The notes beneath the pieces were generated by a model, which searched no databases, was not told the DNA's origin, and was given only the letters and a program-made list of their open reading frames with translations. Source: Caulobacteraceae bacterium (lineage in GTDB: Bacteria > Pseudomonadota > Alphaproteobacteria > Caulobacterales > Caulobacteraceae). From it: a DNA stretch of 10,953 nt. The stretch spans positions 1 to 10,953 of the forward strand of contig CANGEH010000047.1 in NCBI GenBank assembly GCA_947452665.1. Direction: 5' to 3'. A program made the position numbers and the translations under genes. Positions 1 to 5,824 of the stretch are shown in pieces (the first letter of the stretch is position 1; the number at the start of each line of letters is the position of its first letter).

Positions 1-500
1 ACCTGCAACCAAAGCCCGCCAGCGATCGACAAGAGCACATCCGCGCCCGCTGCCTCATAAAGCGTAAAATGAAAAGCATGATTGGCGGCCATATACTGGT
101 CGACATCCCCAGTCTGAACGCCAATGCCCAGGGCGTCGTCGATCTGCTCTAGGGTTTGGATCAAGATCGGTGACGCCTTGGCTGCAGCCAGGGCCGCAAG
201 TTCTGGCTCGATCCAGAGCCTGGCCTTTTGCAGCTGGGCCAGACGCTCCGAGGTCAAGGAGGGTACAGACAAGCGCTTGTTGGCGGGATTGATCGTCAAG
301 GCGCGCTCGGCCAAAAGCCGCCGAACCGCATCGCGCACCGGCATGGGGCTGACGCCAAGTTCAGCGGCCAGGCTGCGCAGGGAAACGCCGCGGCCCGGCG
401 CAATCTTGCCGGTAATCAAGGCAAGCCTTAGGGCATGATAGACTTGGTCATGAACGGCGACCGCCTCGGACAAGGCGCGACGCGGTTTTGGCTGGCTCAA
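1..500 (-). CDS. GntR-family (FadR/FCD subfamily) transcriptional regulator, 3' end cut by window
   Basis: This is a DNA-binding regulator, probably a ligand-responsive repressor of the divergent aminotransferase gene. The open frame runs from a TTG at 500-498 off the window start, giving about 166 visible residues. Residues 17-80 form a winged helix-turn-helix. The recognition helix reads VSPMPVRDAVRRL, a close match to the GntR pattern VSRTPVREALRRL, and the wing follows at about 66-80. An all-helical FCD ligand domain starts near residue 85; its metal/ligand motif NxxxH is visible as N140 and H144 (NHAFHFTLY). FCD regulators are usually 220-250 residues, so about 60-80 residues lie outside the window. 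The TTG start is chosen because AGGAG sits 10 bases upstream (515-511). An in-frame TTG at 521 lacks such a site, and a stop (TAA, 524-522) lies just above it. The family call is firm; the effector is unknown, with an omega-amino acid or its semialdehyde inferred from context only. Confidence 0.9.
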   Translation of the reverse strand, partial: MSQPKPRRALSEAVAVHDQVYHALRLALITGKIAPGRGVSLRSLAAELGVSPMPVRDAVRRLLAERALTINPANKRLSVPSLTSERLAQLQKARLWIEPELAALAAAKASPILIQTLEQIDDALGIGVQTGDVDQYMAANHAFHFTLYEAAGADVLLSIAGGLWLQ

Positions 501-510
501 GGCTTGTAGG

Positions 511-515
511 CTCCT
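511..515 (-). promoter_or_regulatory. Ribosome binding site fixing the TTG start of the GntR regulator
   Basis: AGGAG on the minus strand lies 10 bases upstream of the TTG at 500-498. It is the only good Shine-Dalgarno match in front of this frame and there is no ATG nearby, so it decides the start. Confidence 0.6.
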
Positions 516-524
516 ATTCAATTA

Positions 525-534
525 TGTGATCACA
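525..534. promoter_or_regulatory. TGTGATCACA palindrome, candidate operator of the GntR regulator
   Basis: A perfect 10-bp palindrome lies in the 99-base gap between the divergent regulator and aminotransferase genes. Just downstream on the plus strand is TATAAA at 539-544, a plausible -10 element. The palindrome would therefore sit in the promoter spacer, a usual place for repression. FadR-type GntR proteins bind short palindromes of this kind in divergent intergenic regions. That this protein binds here is inference. No convincing -35 hexamer was found. Confidence 0.5.
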
Positions 535-548
535 ATGCTATAAACCGA

Positions 549-578
549 CCACAAGCGCCAGTCCCGGCGCCTTGGTGG
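549..578 (+). other. Imperfect inverted repeat in the aminotransferase leader
   Basis: CCACAAGCGCC (549-559) can pair with bases 566-578 (GGCG, bulged C, CTT, bulged G, GTGG), giving 11 base pairs with two single-base bulges and a 6-base loop. If transcription starts about 7 bases after the TATAAA at 539-544, this hairpin would be at the very 5' end of the aminotransferase mRNA, ending 21 bases before the ATG. It could stabilise the message or be a second operator half; neither is shown. Confidence 0.35.
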
Positions 579-599
579 ATTTGATGCAGGATATGGATC

Positions 600-1919
600 A
601 TGGCTGATTTTGGTTCCAATGCACTGGACGCCTATTGGATGCCGTTTACGCCCAATCGGCGGTTCAAGTCTGATCCGCGCATACTCGTCGGGGCCAAGGA
701 CATGCATTATGTCACGACCGATGGTCGCCAGATCCTAGACGGCACGGCCGGTCTTTGGTGCGTCAATGCCGGCCATAGCCGACCACGCATTGTTGAGGCA
801 ATCCGTCGCCAGGCCGGCGAGCTTGATTACGCGCCCTCATTCAATCTGGGCCATCCGATCGCCTTTCAGTTTGCCGCCAAGCTTTCGGCGCTGATGCCGT
901 TTGATTTGAAGAAGATCTTCTTTACCGGTTCGGGCTCAGAATCCGCCGATACGGCCTTAAAGATTGCCATCGCCTATCAGCGCGCGCTTGGAAAGGGCAC
1001 CCGCACCCGTTTGATCGGCCGCGAGCGCGGCTATCACGGTGTTGGCTTTGGGGGCATTTCGGTCGGCGGCATTGTCAAGAACCGCATGAATTTTGGCACG
1101 CTTCTGACCGGGGTCGACCACCTTCCCCACACCCATGATCTGGCCAAGAACGCCTTTTCCAAGGGCCAGCCTGAGCATGGGGCCGATCTGGCCGATACGC
1201 TGGAGCGGCTTGTGGCCCTACATGATGCCTCAACCATTGCCGCGGTGATGGTTGAACCGGTTGCGGGCTCAACCGGCGTGCTTATCCCGCCCAAGGCCTA
1301 TCTGGAACGTCTTCGCGCCATTTGTGACCGGCATGGCATTTTGCTGATCTTTGACGAGGTCATTACCGGCTTTGGCCGGCTTGGCGCGACCTTTGCGGCC
1401 GAGCGTTTCGGCGTGCGCCCAGACATGATCTGTATGGCCAAGGGCCTGACCAATGCCGCCGTGCCCATGGGCGCGGTTGCCGTCAGCGATACGATTTATG
1501 ACACCTTCATGTCGGCCGCCGAGGCCCCGATTGAGCTGTTTCACGGCTTTACCTATTCAGGCCACCCGCTGGCCTGCGCGGCCGGCATTGCCACGCTTGA
1601 CACCTATGCCGAAGAAGACCTGTTTGCCCGCGCCGCGAGCCGAGAGCCCTATTGGCAAGAGGCCGTCCATAGTTTGAAAGATGCGCGCCATGTCATTGAT
1701 ATCCGTAATCTGGGCCTGATCGGCGGGATCGAACTCGAACCGCGCCCCGGCAAGCCGACCGAGCGGGCCATGGAGGCCTTTACCAGCGCCTTTGATCAAG
1801 GCGTCTTGATCCGGGTCACAGGCGACATTATCGCCCTATCCCCGCCCCTGATTATCGAAAAGGCCCATATTGACCAGATTGTCGAGACCTTGCGCAGGGT
1901 TCTAGCGGCGGTGGATTAG
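600..1919 (+). CDS. Omega-amino acid:pyruvate aminotransferase (class III, PLP-dependent; beta-alanine:pyruvate type)
   Basis: A cytoplasmic PLP enzyme that moves the terminal amino group of an omega-amino acid (beta-alanine is the classic donor) to pyruvate, giving a semialdehyde and L-alanine. The 439-residue length is normal. Class III landmarks are in order: the N-terminal YWMPFTPNR and DGTAGLWCVNAGH (47-59) blocks typical of the Pseudomonas omega-amino acid:pyruvate enzymes, GSGSE for PLP phosphate (110-114), RERGYHG with the ring-stacking tyrosine (Y145), FDEV with the pyridine-nitrogen aspartate D252, and the Schiff-base lysine K281 in MAKGLTNA. The ATG at 600 has AGGA at 588-591, 8 bases upstream; nearby ATGs at 584 and 593 are out of frame. 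It is divergent from a GntR-family regulator that probably controls it. The substrate is not certain: taurine, GABA or polyamine:pyruvate aminotransferases share the fold. No semialdehyde dehydrogenase is next to it. Alanine dehydrogenase, which would consume its product, lies about 0.7 kb downstream. Confidence 0.92.
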   Translation: MADFGSNALDAYWMPFTPNRRFKSDPRILVGAKDMHYVTTDGRQILDGTAGLWCVNAGHSRPRIVEAIRRQAGELDYAPSFNLGHPIAFQFAAKLSALMPFDLKKIFFTGSGSESADTALKIAIAYQRALGKGTRTRLIGRERGYHGVGFGGISVGGIVKNRMNFGTLLTGVDHLPHTHDLAKNAFSKGQPEHGADLADTLERLVALHDASTIAAVMVEPVAGSTGVLIPPKAYLERLRAICDRHGILLIFDEVITGFGRLGATFAAERFGVRPDMICMAKGLTNAAVPMGAVAVSDTIYDTFMSAAEAPIELFHGFTYSGHPLACAAGIATLDTYAEEDLFARAASREPYWQEAVHSLKDARHVIDIRNLGLIGGIELEPRPGKPTERAMEAFTSAFDQGVLIRVTGDIIALSPPLIIEKAHIDQIVETLRRVLAAVD

Positions 1920-1931
1920 CCGGCCGCGCCC

Positions 1932-1959
1932 AATTATACATACTTGAGTATGTATAATT
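1932..1959. promoter_or_regulatory. Perfect 28-bp palindrome, candidate VapBC autoregulatory operator/promoter
   Basis: Two perfect 13-base arms (AATTATACATACT at 1932-1944 and its complement at 1947-1959) are separated by TG. The repeat is AT-rich, unlike its surroundings, and lies 45 bases upstream of vapB. TTGAGT (1944-1949) followed after 16 bases by TATATT (1966-1971) is a plausible promoter whose -35 lies inside the palindrome; TATAAT at 1953-1958 is an alternative -10. VapBC complexes typically bind such palindromes to repress their own operon. It lacks a GC-rich stem with a T-run, so it is not a good terminator for the gene before it. Confidence 0.65.
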
Positions 1960-1971
1960 TGAGGCTATATT

Positions 1972-1984
1972 CAGAACCATTCTG
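1972..1984. repeat. Short inverted repeat CAGAA-CCA-TTCTG upstream of vapB
   Basis: Five-base arms with a 3-base spacer lie 13 bases after the large palindrome. It may be a secondary operator element or chance; the sequence differs from the large palindrome. Confidence 0.2.
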
Positions 1985-1994
1985 GCAGTGGATG

Positions 1995-2012
1995 ATGAGC
2001 GACCATGAGCGA
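1995..2012 (+). repeat. Tandem ATGAGCGA repeat overlapping the vapB start
   Basis: ATGAGCGA occurs at 1995-2002 and again at 2005-2012, with a 10-base period. The second copy is the start of vapB. The first opens a different frame (with another ATG directly before it at 1992) that ends at a TAA 12 codons later, inside vapB. The duplication therefore creates competing starts in two frames. Confidence 0.5.
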
Positions 2013-2250
2013 GCGCGCAAAACTGTTTAATACGGGCGGAAGCCAGGCGGTCAGGCTGCCCAAGGCCTTTCGGTTCAAGGCCGATGAAGTCTATATCCGA
2101 CGCAATGCCTTAACCGGCGACATCACCCTGTCCGAGCGACCAAGCGCAGGGTGGCAAGATTTCTTTGCCTTGATCAAGACCTGCGACGTTCCCGACGATT
2201 TCATGACCGACCGGACAGATCCCGCGCCTGAACGGACCGACTTATTTTGA
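2005..2250 (+). CDS. vapB: VapB-type antitoxin (AbrB/MazE-like DNA-binding)
   Basis: An 81-residue antitoxin that should neutralise the VapC RNase encoded next and, with it, repress the operon. The N-terminal swapped-hairpin AbrB/MazE DNA-binding domain spans about residues 4-45, with the hallmark AKLFNTGGSQAVRLPKAFRF (5-24), nearly the textbook VapB start motif. The tail carries the aromatic stretch GWQDFF (49-54) and ends in ERTDLF, like the toxin-wrapping C-termini of VapB proteins. Length is normal (75-85 residues). The Shine-Dalgarno is weak, and an out-of-frame ATG pair lies just upstream. The stop codon overlaps the vapC start by 4 bases. A long palindrome upstream is the likely autoregulatory site. 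Confidence 0.92.
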   Translation: MSERAKLFNTGGSQAVRLPKAFRFKADEVYIRRNALTGDITLSERPSAGWQDFFALIKTCDVPDDFMTDRTDPAPERTDLF

Positions 2251-2651
2251 CGGTCTATGTCCTAGATACCAATATTGCCAGCGCCATCATCCGGGGCAGG
2301 ACGCCGCCACTGCAAGACCGTTTGATGGCGATGCCTGATGATGCAGTGTTGGCCATTTCTGTCATTACCCAGGCCGAACTGCTATTTGGCTTGGCAAAAC
2401 GTGGGCACCCTTCTGGGCTTTCCAAGGCTGTGCATGCTTTTTTAGAGCAGGTCACCATCCTGCCCTGGACGGCCAGTGTCGCCCCGATCTATGCCGATCT
2501 GCGTGCTGGTTGCGAGGGTGCCGGTATCCCCATCGGCGCAATGGACATGCTGATTTCCGCCCATGCCAAGGCAGCCGAGGCCGTACTTGTCAGCGCCGAT
2601 GGGATTTTTCAGAAAATTCCCAATGGATTTGCGCTCGAAAACTGGCTTTAG
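2247..2651 (+). CDS. vapC: VapC toxin, PIN-domain ribonuclease
   Basis: A 134-residue PIN-domain endoribonuclease; VapC toxins usually cleave tRNA or the rRNA sarcin-ricin loop and stop translation when VapB is degraded. All four acidic positions of the metal site are present: D7 (YVLDTNI), E44 (TQAELLFGL), D100 (IGAMDMLISAHA) and D118 (SADGIF). The C-terminal pattern, ending NGFALENWL, matches the VapC/FitB group. It appears full length and catalytically intact. It starts at a TTG that overlaps the antitoxin stop (TTGA, 2247-2250) and has no strong ribosome site of its own, so translation is probably coupled to vapB and kept lower. The stop codon is only 2 bases from the end of the convergent alanine dehydrogenase gene. 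Confidence 0.93.
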   Translation: MTVYVLDTNIASAIIRGRTPPLQDRLMAMPDDAVLAISVITQAELLFGLAKRGHPSGLSKAVHAFLEQVTILPWTASVAPIYADLRAGCEGAGIPIGAMDMLISAHAKAAEAVLVSADGIFQKIPNGFALENWL

Positions 2652-2653
2652 GC

Positions 2654-3739
2654 CTATAACCCCAGCGCCTGCGACACCGCCGCATGGGTGATCTTGCCTG
2701 CGTGAACATTAAGACCAGCAGCAAGACCTGGATCGTCCGCCATGGCGCGCTCAGCCCCCTTGGTCGCCAAGGCGCGAATATAGGGCGCGGTGGCCGCCGT
2801 CAGGGCATAGGTGGAAGTTAGGGGCGCAGCGCCCGGCATATTGGCCACGCAATAATGCACTACCCCATCGACCACAAAGGTCGGGTTGGTATGGGTCGTC
2901 GGGCGGCTGGTTTCAAAACAGCCGCCTTGATCGATTGCCACATCGACCAAAACGGCGCCCTTTTGCATCCGGCCAAGATCAGCCCGGCTGACCAGCTTGG
3001 GTGCAGCAGCCCCCGGAACCAGTACACAGCCAATCACCAGATCCGCCTCGGCCACCGCCTTGGCAATCGCGCGGGGCTCAGAATACAAGGTTGTGACCCG
3101 GCCGCCAAACTGGGCATCAATCTGGGCCAGGCGGTCGAGCGAAATATCGAACAAGGACACCTGGGCATGGTGGCCAACCGCCATCTGGGCCGCATTAACC
3201 CCAGACACGCCGCCGCCAAGGATCACCACCTTGGCCGGGGCAACACCCGGAACGCCGCCCAGCAATAGACCGCGTCCGCCATTGGGGCGCAAAAGCGCAG
3301 TCGCACCAACATCGACCGCCATGCGCCCCGCCACTTGGCTCATGGGTGCCAGCAAGGGCAATCGTCCCGCGCGGTCTGTGACGGTTTCATAAGCGATTGC
3401 CGTACAGCCAGACTTCATCAAGCCCTCGGCCTGGGCCTTGTCGGCGGCCAGATGCAGATAGGTGAACAAGACGTGGCGGGCTTGAAGCCTAGCAATCTCG
3501 ACCGCTTGCGGCTCCTTGACCTTGACGATCATATCGGCGCAGTCAAACACGGCATCGGCATTTGGTAGGACCTTGGCCCCAGCCGCCTCATAATCGGCGT
3601 CGCTAAAACCAAGCCCAGCCCCAGCCTGGGTCTCGACCACGACCTCAGCACCGTCCAGCACCAGCATATGGGCTATGCCGGGGGTCATGCCGACCCTGTA
3701 TTCCTCGACCTTGATTTCCTTAGGCACGCCAATACGCAT
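2654..3739 (-). CDS. ald: Alanine dehydrogenase
   Basis: Cytoplasmic NAD-dependent enzyme: L-alanine + NAD+ + H2O to pyruvate + NH4+ + NADH (reversible). The 361-residue length is close to the usual 370. It begins MRIGVPKEIKVEEYRVGMTP, the standard family start. Positions match the characterised enzymes: R15 and K75 (IVKVKEP) for pyruvate/alanine binding, H96 (FTYLHL) as catalytic acid/base, the Rossmann glycine motif GGGVSG (175-180) for NAD and catalytic D270 (LVDVAIDQGG). The ATG has GGAGA 7 bases upstream (3751-3747). The gene is divergent from an Lrp/AsnC regulator, a common arrangement in which the regulator activates ald in response to alanine. It meets vapC tail to tail. In context it could deaminate the alanine made by the omega-aminotransferase upstream. 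Confidence 0.96.
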   Translation of the reverse strand: MRIGVPKEIKVEEYRVGMTPGIAHMLVLDGAEVVVETQAGAGLGFSDADYEAAGAKVLPNADAVFDCADMIVKVKEPQAVEIARLQARHVLFTYLHLAADKAQAEGLMKSGCTAIAYETVTDRAGRLPLLAPMSQVAGRMAVDVGATALLRPNGGRGLLLGGVPGVAPAKVVILGGGVSGVNAAQMAVGHHAQVSLFDISLDRLAQIDAQFGGRVTTLYSEPRAIAKAVAEADLVIGCVLVPGAAAPKLVSRADLGRMQKGAVLVDVAIDQGGCFETSRPTTHTNPTFVVDGVVHYCVANMPGAAPLTSTYALTAATAPYIRALATKGAERAMADDPGLAAGLNVHAGKITHAAVSQALGL

Positions 3740-3775
3740 GGTCTGGTCTCCATTGAGGTGAACTGAGCCTAGTCT

Positions 3776-3785
3776 AGACCGGTCT
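3776..3785. repeat. AGACCGGTCT palindrome in the ald/lrp intergenic region
   Basis: A perfect 10-bp palindrome lies 36 bases upstream of the ald start. It could be an operator or lie in the ald leader. No assignment to a known factor is possible from sequence alone. Confidence 0.25.
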
Positions 3786-3824
3786 TGCTGGTGGTTTTCG
3801 CCTCATTCCCTAGGTCAGACTCGA

Positions 3825-3860
3825 TTTTTCCGCAGAATATGCGATGATTAGGCGAAATTT
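3825..3860. promoter_or_regulatory. AT-rich dyad region, candidate Lrp-type binding site between ald and its regulator
   Basis: The 142-base divergent intergenic region holds a nested dyad: TTTCCGC near 3827-3833 and GCGAAA near 3852-3857 are near-complements, enclosing CGCAGAATATGCG (3831-3843), which has CGCA/TGCG arms. Lrp/AsnC proteins bind degenerate AT-centred dyads in such positions and often activate the divergent ald gene. Assignment to the adjacent regulator is inference. Confidence 0.4.
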
Positions 3861-3881
3861 TGATGAAAAAGTGAGCGCATC

Positions 3882-4367
3882 ATGACAGGCCCAGAACTTG
3901 ACGTCATTGACCTAAGCCTATTAGCCGCCTTGCAAAAAGACGGACGGATGACCAATGCGCAATTGGCCGAACTGGCGCACCTGTCTGAAAGTGCCTGCCT
4001 TCGCCGGGTGCGGTTGCTGGAGCAAAGGGGGGTGATTGAGCGCTATGGCGCCATGGTCAATCAACGCGCCGTCGGCCTGCCGCTTAGCGTGTTTGTCACC
4101 ATAGCCTTGTCGTCCCAGTCCGAGGCCGCCCTCGCCGCCTTTGAGCGCGAGATCGCAACCGTGCCTGAAGTGATGGAATGTTATTTAATGACCGGCTCGT
4201 CGGATTTTTTGGTGCGGGTCGTGGCCAAGGATGTCGACGACCTAGCCCGCATCCACTCCACCCGCCTGACCCGCCTGTCCGGGGTCAGCCGCGTAACCTC
4301 ATCCATTGCCCTGCGCAGCATAGTCAAACGCCCAGACCTGCCGATTGCAGGACCTAGGCGAAGTTAG
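3882..4367 (+). CDS. Lrp/AsnC-family transcriptional regulator, probably of ald
   Basis: A 161-residue amino-acid-responsive regulator of normal family length. Residues 5-65 are the winged helix-turn-helix (LDVIDLSLLAALQKDGRMTN, then LAELAHLSESACLRRVRLLEQRGVI). Residues about 70-150 form the RAM ligand/oligomerisation domain, with FVTIALSS, VMECYLMTGSSDFLVRVVAKD carrying the conserved G-S-D effector loop, and a final IVKRPDLP strand. The divergent position beside alanine dehydrogenase suggests it senses alanine or a related amino acid and activates ald, as in AldR-type systems. A GTGAG weak ribosome site precedes the ATG. Its stop is followed after 5 bases by a strong hairpin shared with the convergent P450 gene. 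Confidence 0.93.
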   Translation: MTGPELDVIDLSLLAALQKDGRMTNAQLAELAHLSESACLRRVRLLEQRGVIERYGAMVNQRAVGLPLSVFVTIALSSQSEAALAAFEREIATVPEVMECYLMTGSSDFLVRVVAKDVDDLARIHSTRLTRLSGVSRVTSSIALRSIVKRPDLPIAGPRRS

Positions 4368-4372
4368 GCCGC

Positions 4373-4416
4373 AAGGCCCTGCCCTCCCCCCATGATCGAA
4401 GGAAGGGCTGGGCCTT
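4373..4416. terminator. Bidirectional hairpin between convergent lrp-type and P450 genes
   Basis: AAGGCCCTGCCCT (4373-4385) pairs with AGGGCTGGGCCTT (4404-4416): 12 of 13 positions match, with one T:T mismatch and an 18-base loop. It sits exactly between the two stop codons (ending at 4367 and starting at 4420) and is strong on both strands. Neither side has a clear U-run, so it may act as a non-canonical terminator or mRNA 3' end stabiliser. Confidence 0.6.
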
Positions 4417-4419
4417 AAA

Positions 4420-5709
4420 TCAGACCATTTCGAACTTGATCGGCAGCTTCTTTGGACCGCCGACAAAATTGGTTTCAGCCCGCTCAGGCGTGCCGTTAAA
4501 GCTGACCGATTTAAGGCGCGGCAGCATTTCTTCGAACAAGATCCGCATTTCCATCTTGGCCAGGTGCTGGCCAAGGCACAGATGCGCGCCATAGCCAAAG
4601 GCCAGGTGCTTGCTGGCACCGCGATCAACGCGGAAGGCATCGGGCTGGTCGAATACCTCTTCATCGCGATTGCCCGACGGATAGGACAGCATCATCCAGT
4701 CGCCCTTGGCGATCTTGCGACCGCGCAATTCATAGTCCTGGGTCGCCGAGCGCATAAAGTGCTTGACCGGCGTGACCCAACGGATCGCCTCATCGACCAG
4801 GCCCGGAATGAGCGACGGGTCAGCCTTGAGCTTGGCCAACTCACCTGGGTTTTCGCACAGGCCCCAGATCGCGCCCGCCGTCGAGGATGAGGTGGTATCA
4901 TGGCCCGCCGTGGCCACGATCACATAATAGCTCATGGCCTCAAAATCGCCGATTGGCTCTCCATCAATCTTGCCATTAGCAATCACGGTGGCGACATCGT
5001 CTTGCGGATCGGCCCGGCGGGCTGTGGTCACCTGATGGAAATACATAAAGAAGTCGGCCAGCACCGCCTGGATTGCGGCTAGGGTTGCGTCTGAATCCTG
5101 CAAGGCCTCGCCGCCGCGATTGAGCTCTGGATCTTGTGAGCCGAACAATTCCTGGGTCAGGCGCAACATGCGCGGCTCGTCCTCAGGCGGCAGGCCAAGA
5201 ATTTCCATGATCACCCGAAGCGGATAATGCAGGGCTACATCAGCGACAAAATCACACTCGCCGCCCAGCGAGGCCATATGGTCCACATGCTTGCGGGCAA
5301 TGTTGCGGATGCGGTCTTCCAGCTTGCGGATATTTTGCGGCAGGAACCAGGCCTGGGTTAGGACCCGGAACTTGGGATGGTCGGGCGCATCCATCTGAAC
5401 CAGGCTGCGCACCAGATGCGGACTACCGCCGGTCATTTCCCGCACCTTGGCATCGGCATCCACCGTGGTCAGGGTCGTGGGCAGGTCGCCGCTATGGAAC
5501 AGATCATTCTGACGACTGATCTCAAGAATATCGGCATGTTTGGTCACCAGCCAGAACGGCGCAAACCCCTCAATATGGGTCATGCCCAAGGGCTGATTTG
5601 TCCGCAGCCAGCGCAGAGCGTCATAAAGAGCTGTATCGTCGGCATACGCCTTTGGATCAACAACCGCACGAGCAATATGGTCAGGAATGGTGACGTCTAG
5701 GCTGGGCAT
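4420..5709 (-). CDS. Cytochrome P450, CYP108 (P450terp)-like
   Basis: A soluble class I bacterial P450 of 429 residues that would insert one oxygen atom into a hydrophobic substrate using electrons from a ferredoxin. All core motifs are visible: I-helix oxygen-activation motif AGHDTT (268-273), K-helix ExxR as E307-R310, and the heme loop FGYGAHLCLG with cysteine ligand C378. From memory the whole length follows Pseudomonas P450terp (CYP108A1, alpha-terpineol hydroxylase, 428 residues), including the N-terminal IPDHIARAV and the C-terminal TNFVGGPKKLPI blocks, so CYP108 or a sister family is likely. The real substrate (monoterpenoid, other terpenoid or aromatic) cannot be read from sequence. 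GAGG 8 bases before the ATG (5721-5718) supports the start. No ferredoxin, reductase or terpene pathway gene lies within the window, so redox partners must be elsewhere. It is convergent with the Lrp-type gene and follows cheR on the same strand after 115 bases. Confidence 0.93.
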   Translation of the reverse strand: MPSLDVTIPDHIARAVVDPKAYADDTALYDALRWLRTNQPLGMTHIEGFAPFWLVTKHADILEISRQNDLFHSGDLPTTLTTVDADAKVREMTGGSPHLVRSLVQMDAPDHPKFRVLTQAWFLPQNIRKLEDRIRNIARKHVDHMASLGGECDFVADVALHYPLRVIMEILGLPPEDEPRMLRLTQELFGSQDPELNRGGEALQDSDATLAAIQAVLADFFMYFHQVTTARRADPQDDVATVIANGKIDGEPIGDFEAMSYYVIVATAGHDTTSSSTAGAIWGLCENPGELAKLKADPSLIPGLVDEAIRWVTPVKHFMRSATQDYELRGRKIAKGDWMMLSYPSGNRDEEVFDQPDAFRVDRGASKHLAFGYGAHLCLGQHLAKMEMRILFEEMLPRLKSVSFNGTPERAETNFVGGPKKLPIKFEMV

Positions 5710-5824
5710 GGCGCTTTCCTCTGATCGTTCCCAAACACGGGGAAGATTTTAAGCGCCTAAGATGGCTCTATTCCGTTGGGTAAGAAAAGGGGGTTTGGTT
5801 CAAAGACTTTGCGTTTTTACCGGA

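Noticed and set aside
124..438. A 104-codon plus-strand frame at the window start
   Set aside because: The minus strand here encodes a convincing GntR/FCD regulator; the plus-strand frame is its shadow.
1932..1959. The vapBC palindrome read as a terminator for the aminotransferase gene
   Set aside because: The stem is AT-rich and weak as RNA, and lacks a proper U-tract; an operator is the better reading.
1932..2651. VapBC as part of a larger mobile element
   Set aside because: No transposase, integrase, target-site duplication or flanking long repeat is visible, and codon use does not obviously differ from the neighbours.
2855..3392. Two overlapping plus-strand frames (137 and 131 codons) opposite ald
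   Set aside because: They mirror the well-conserved alanine dehydrogenase codons and their translations look like no known protein.
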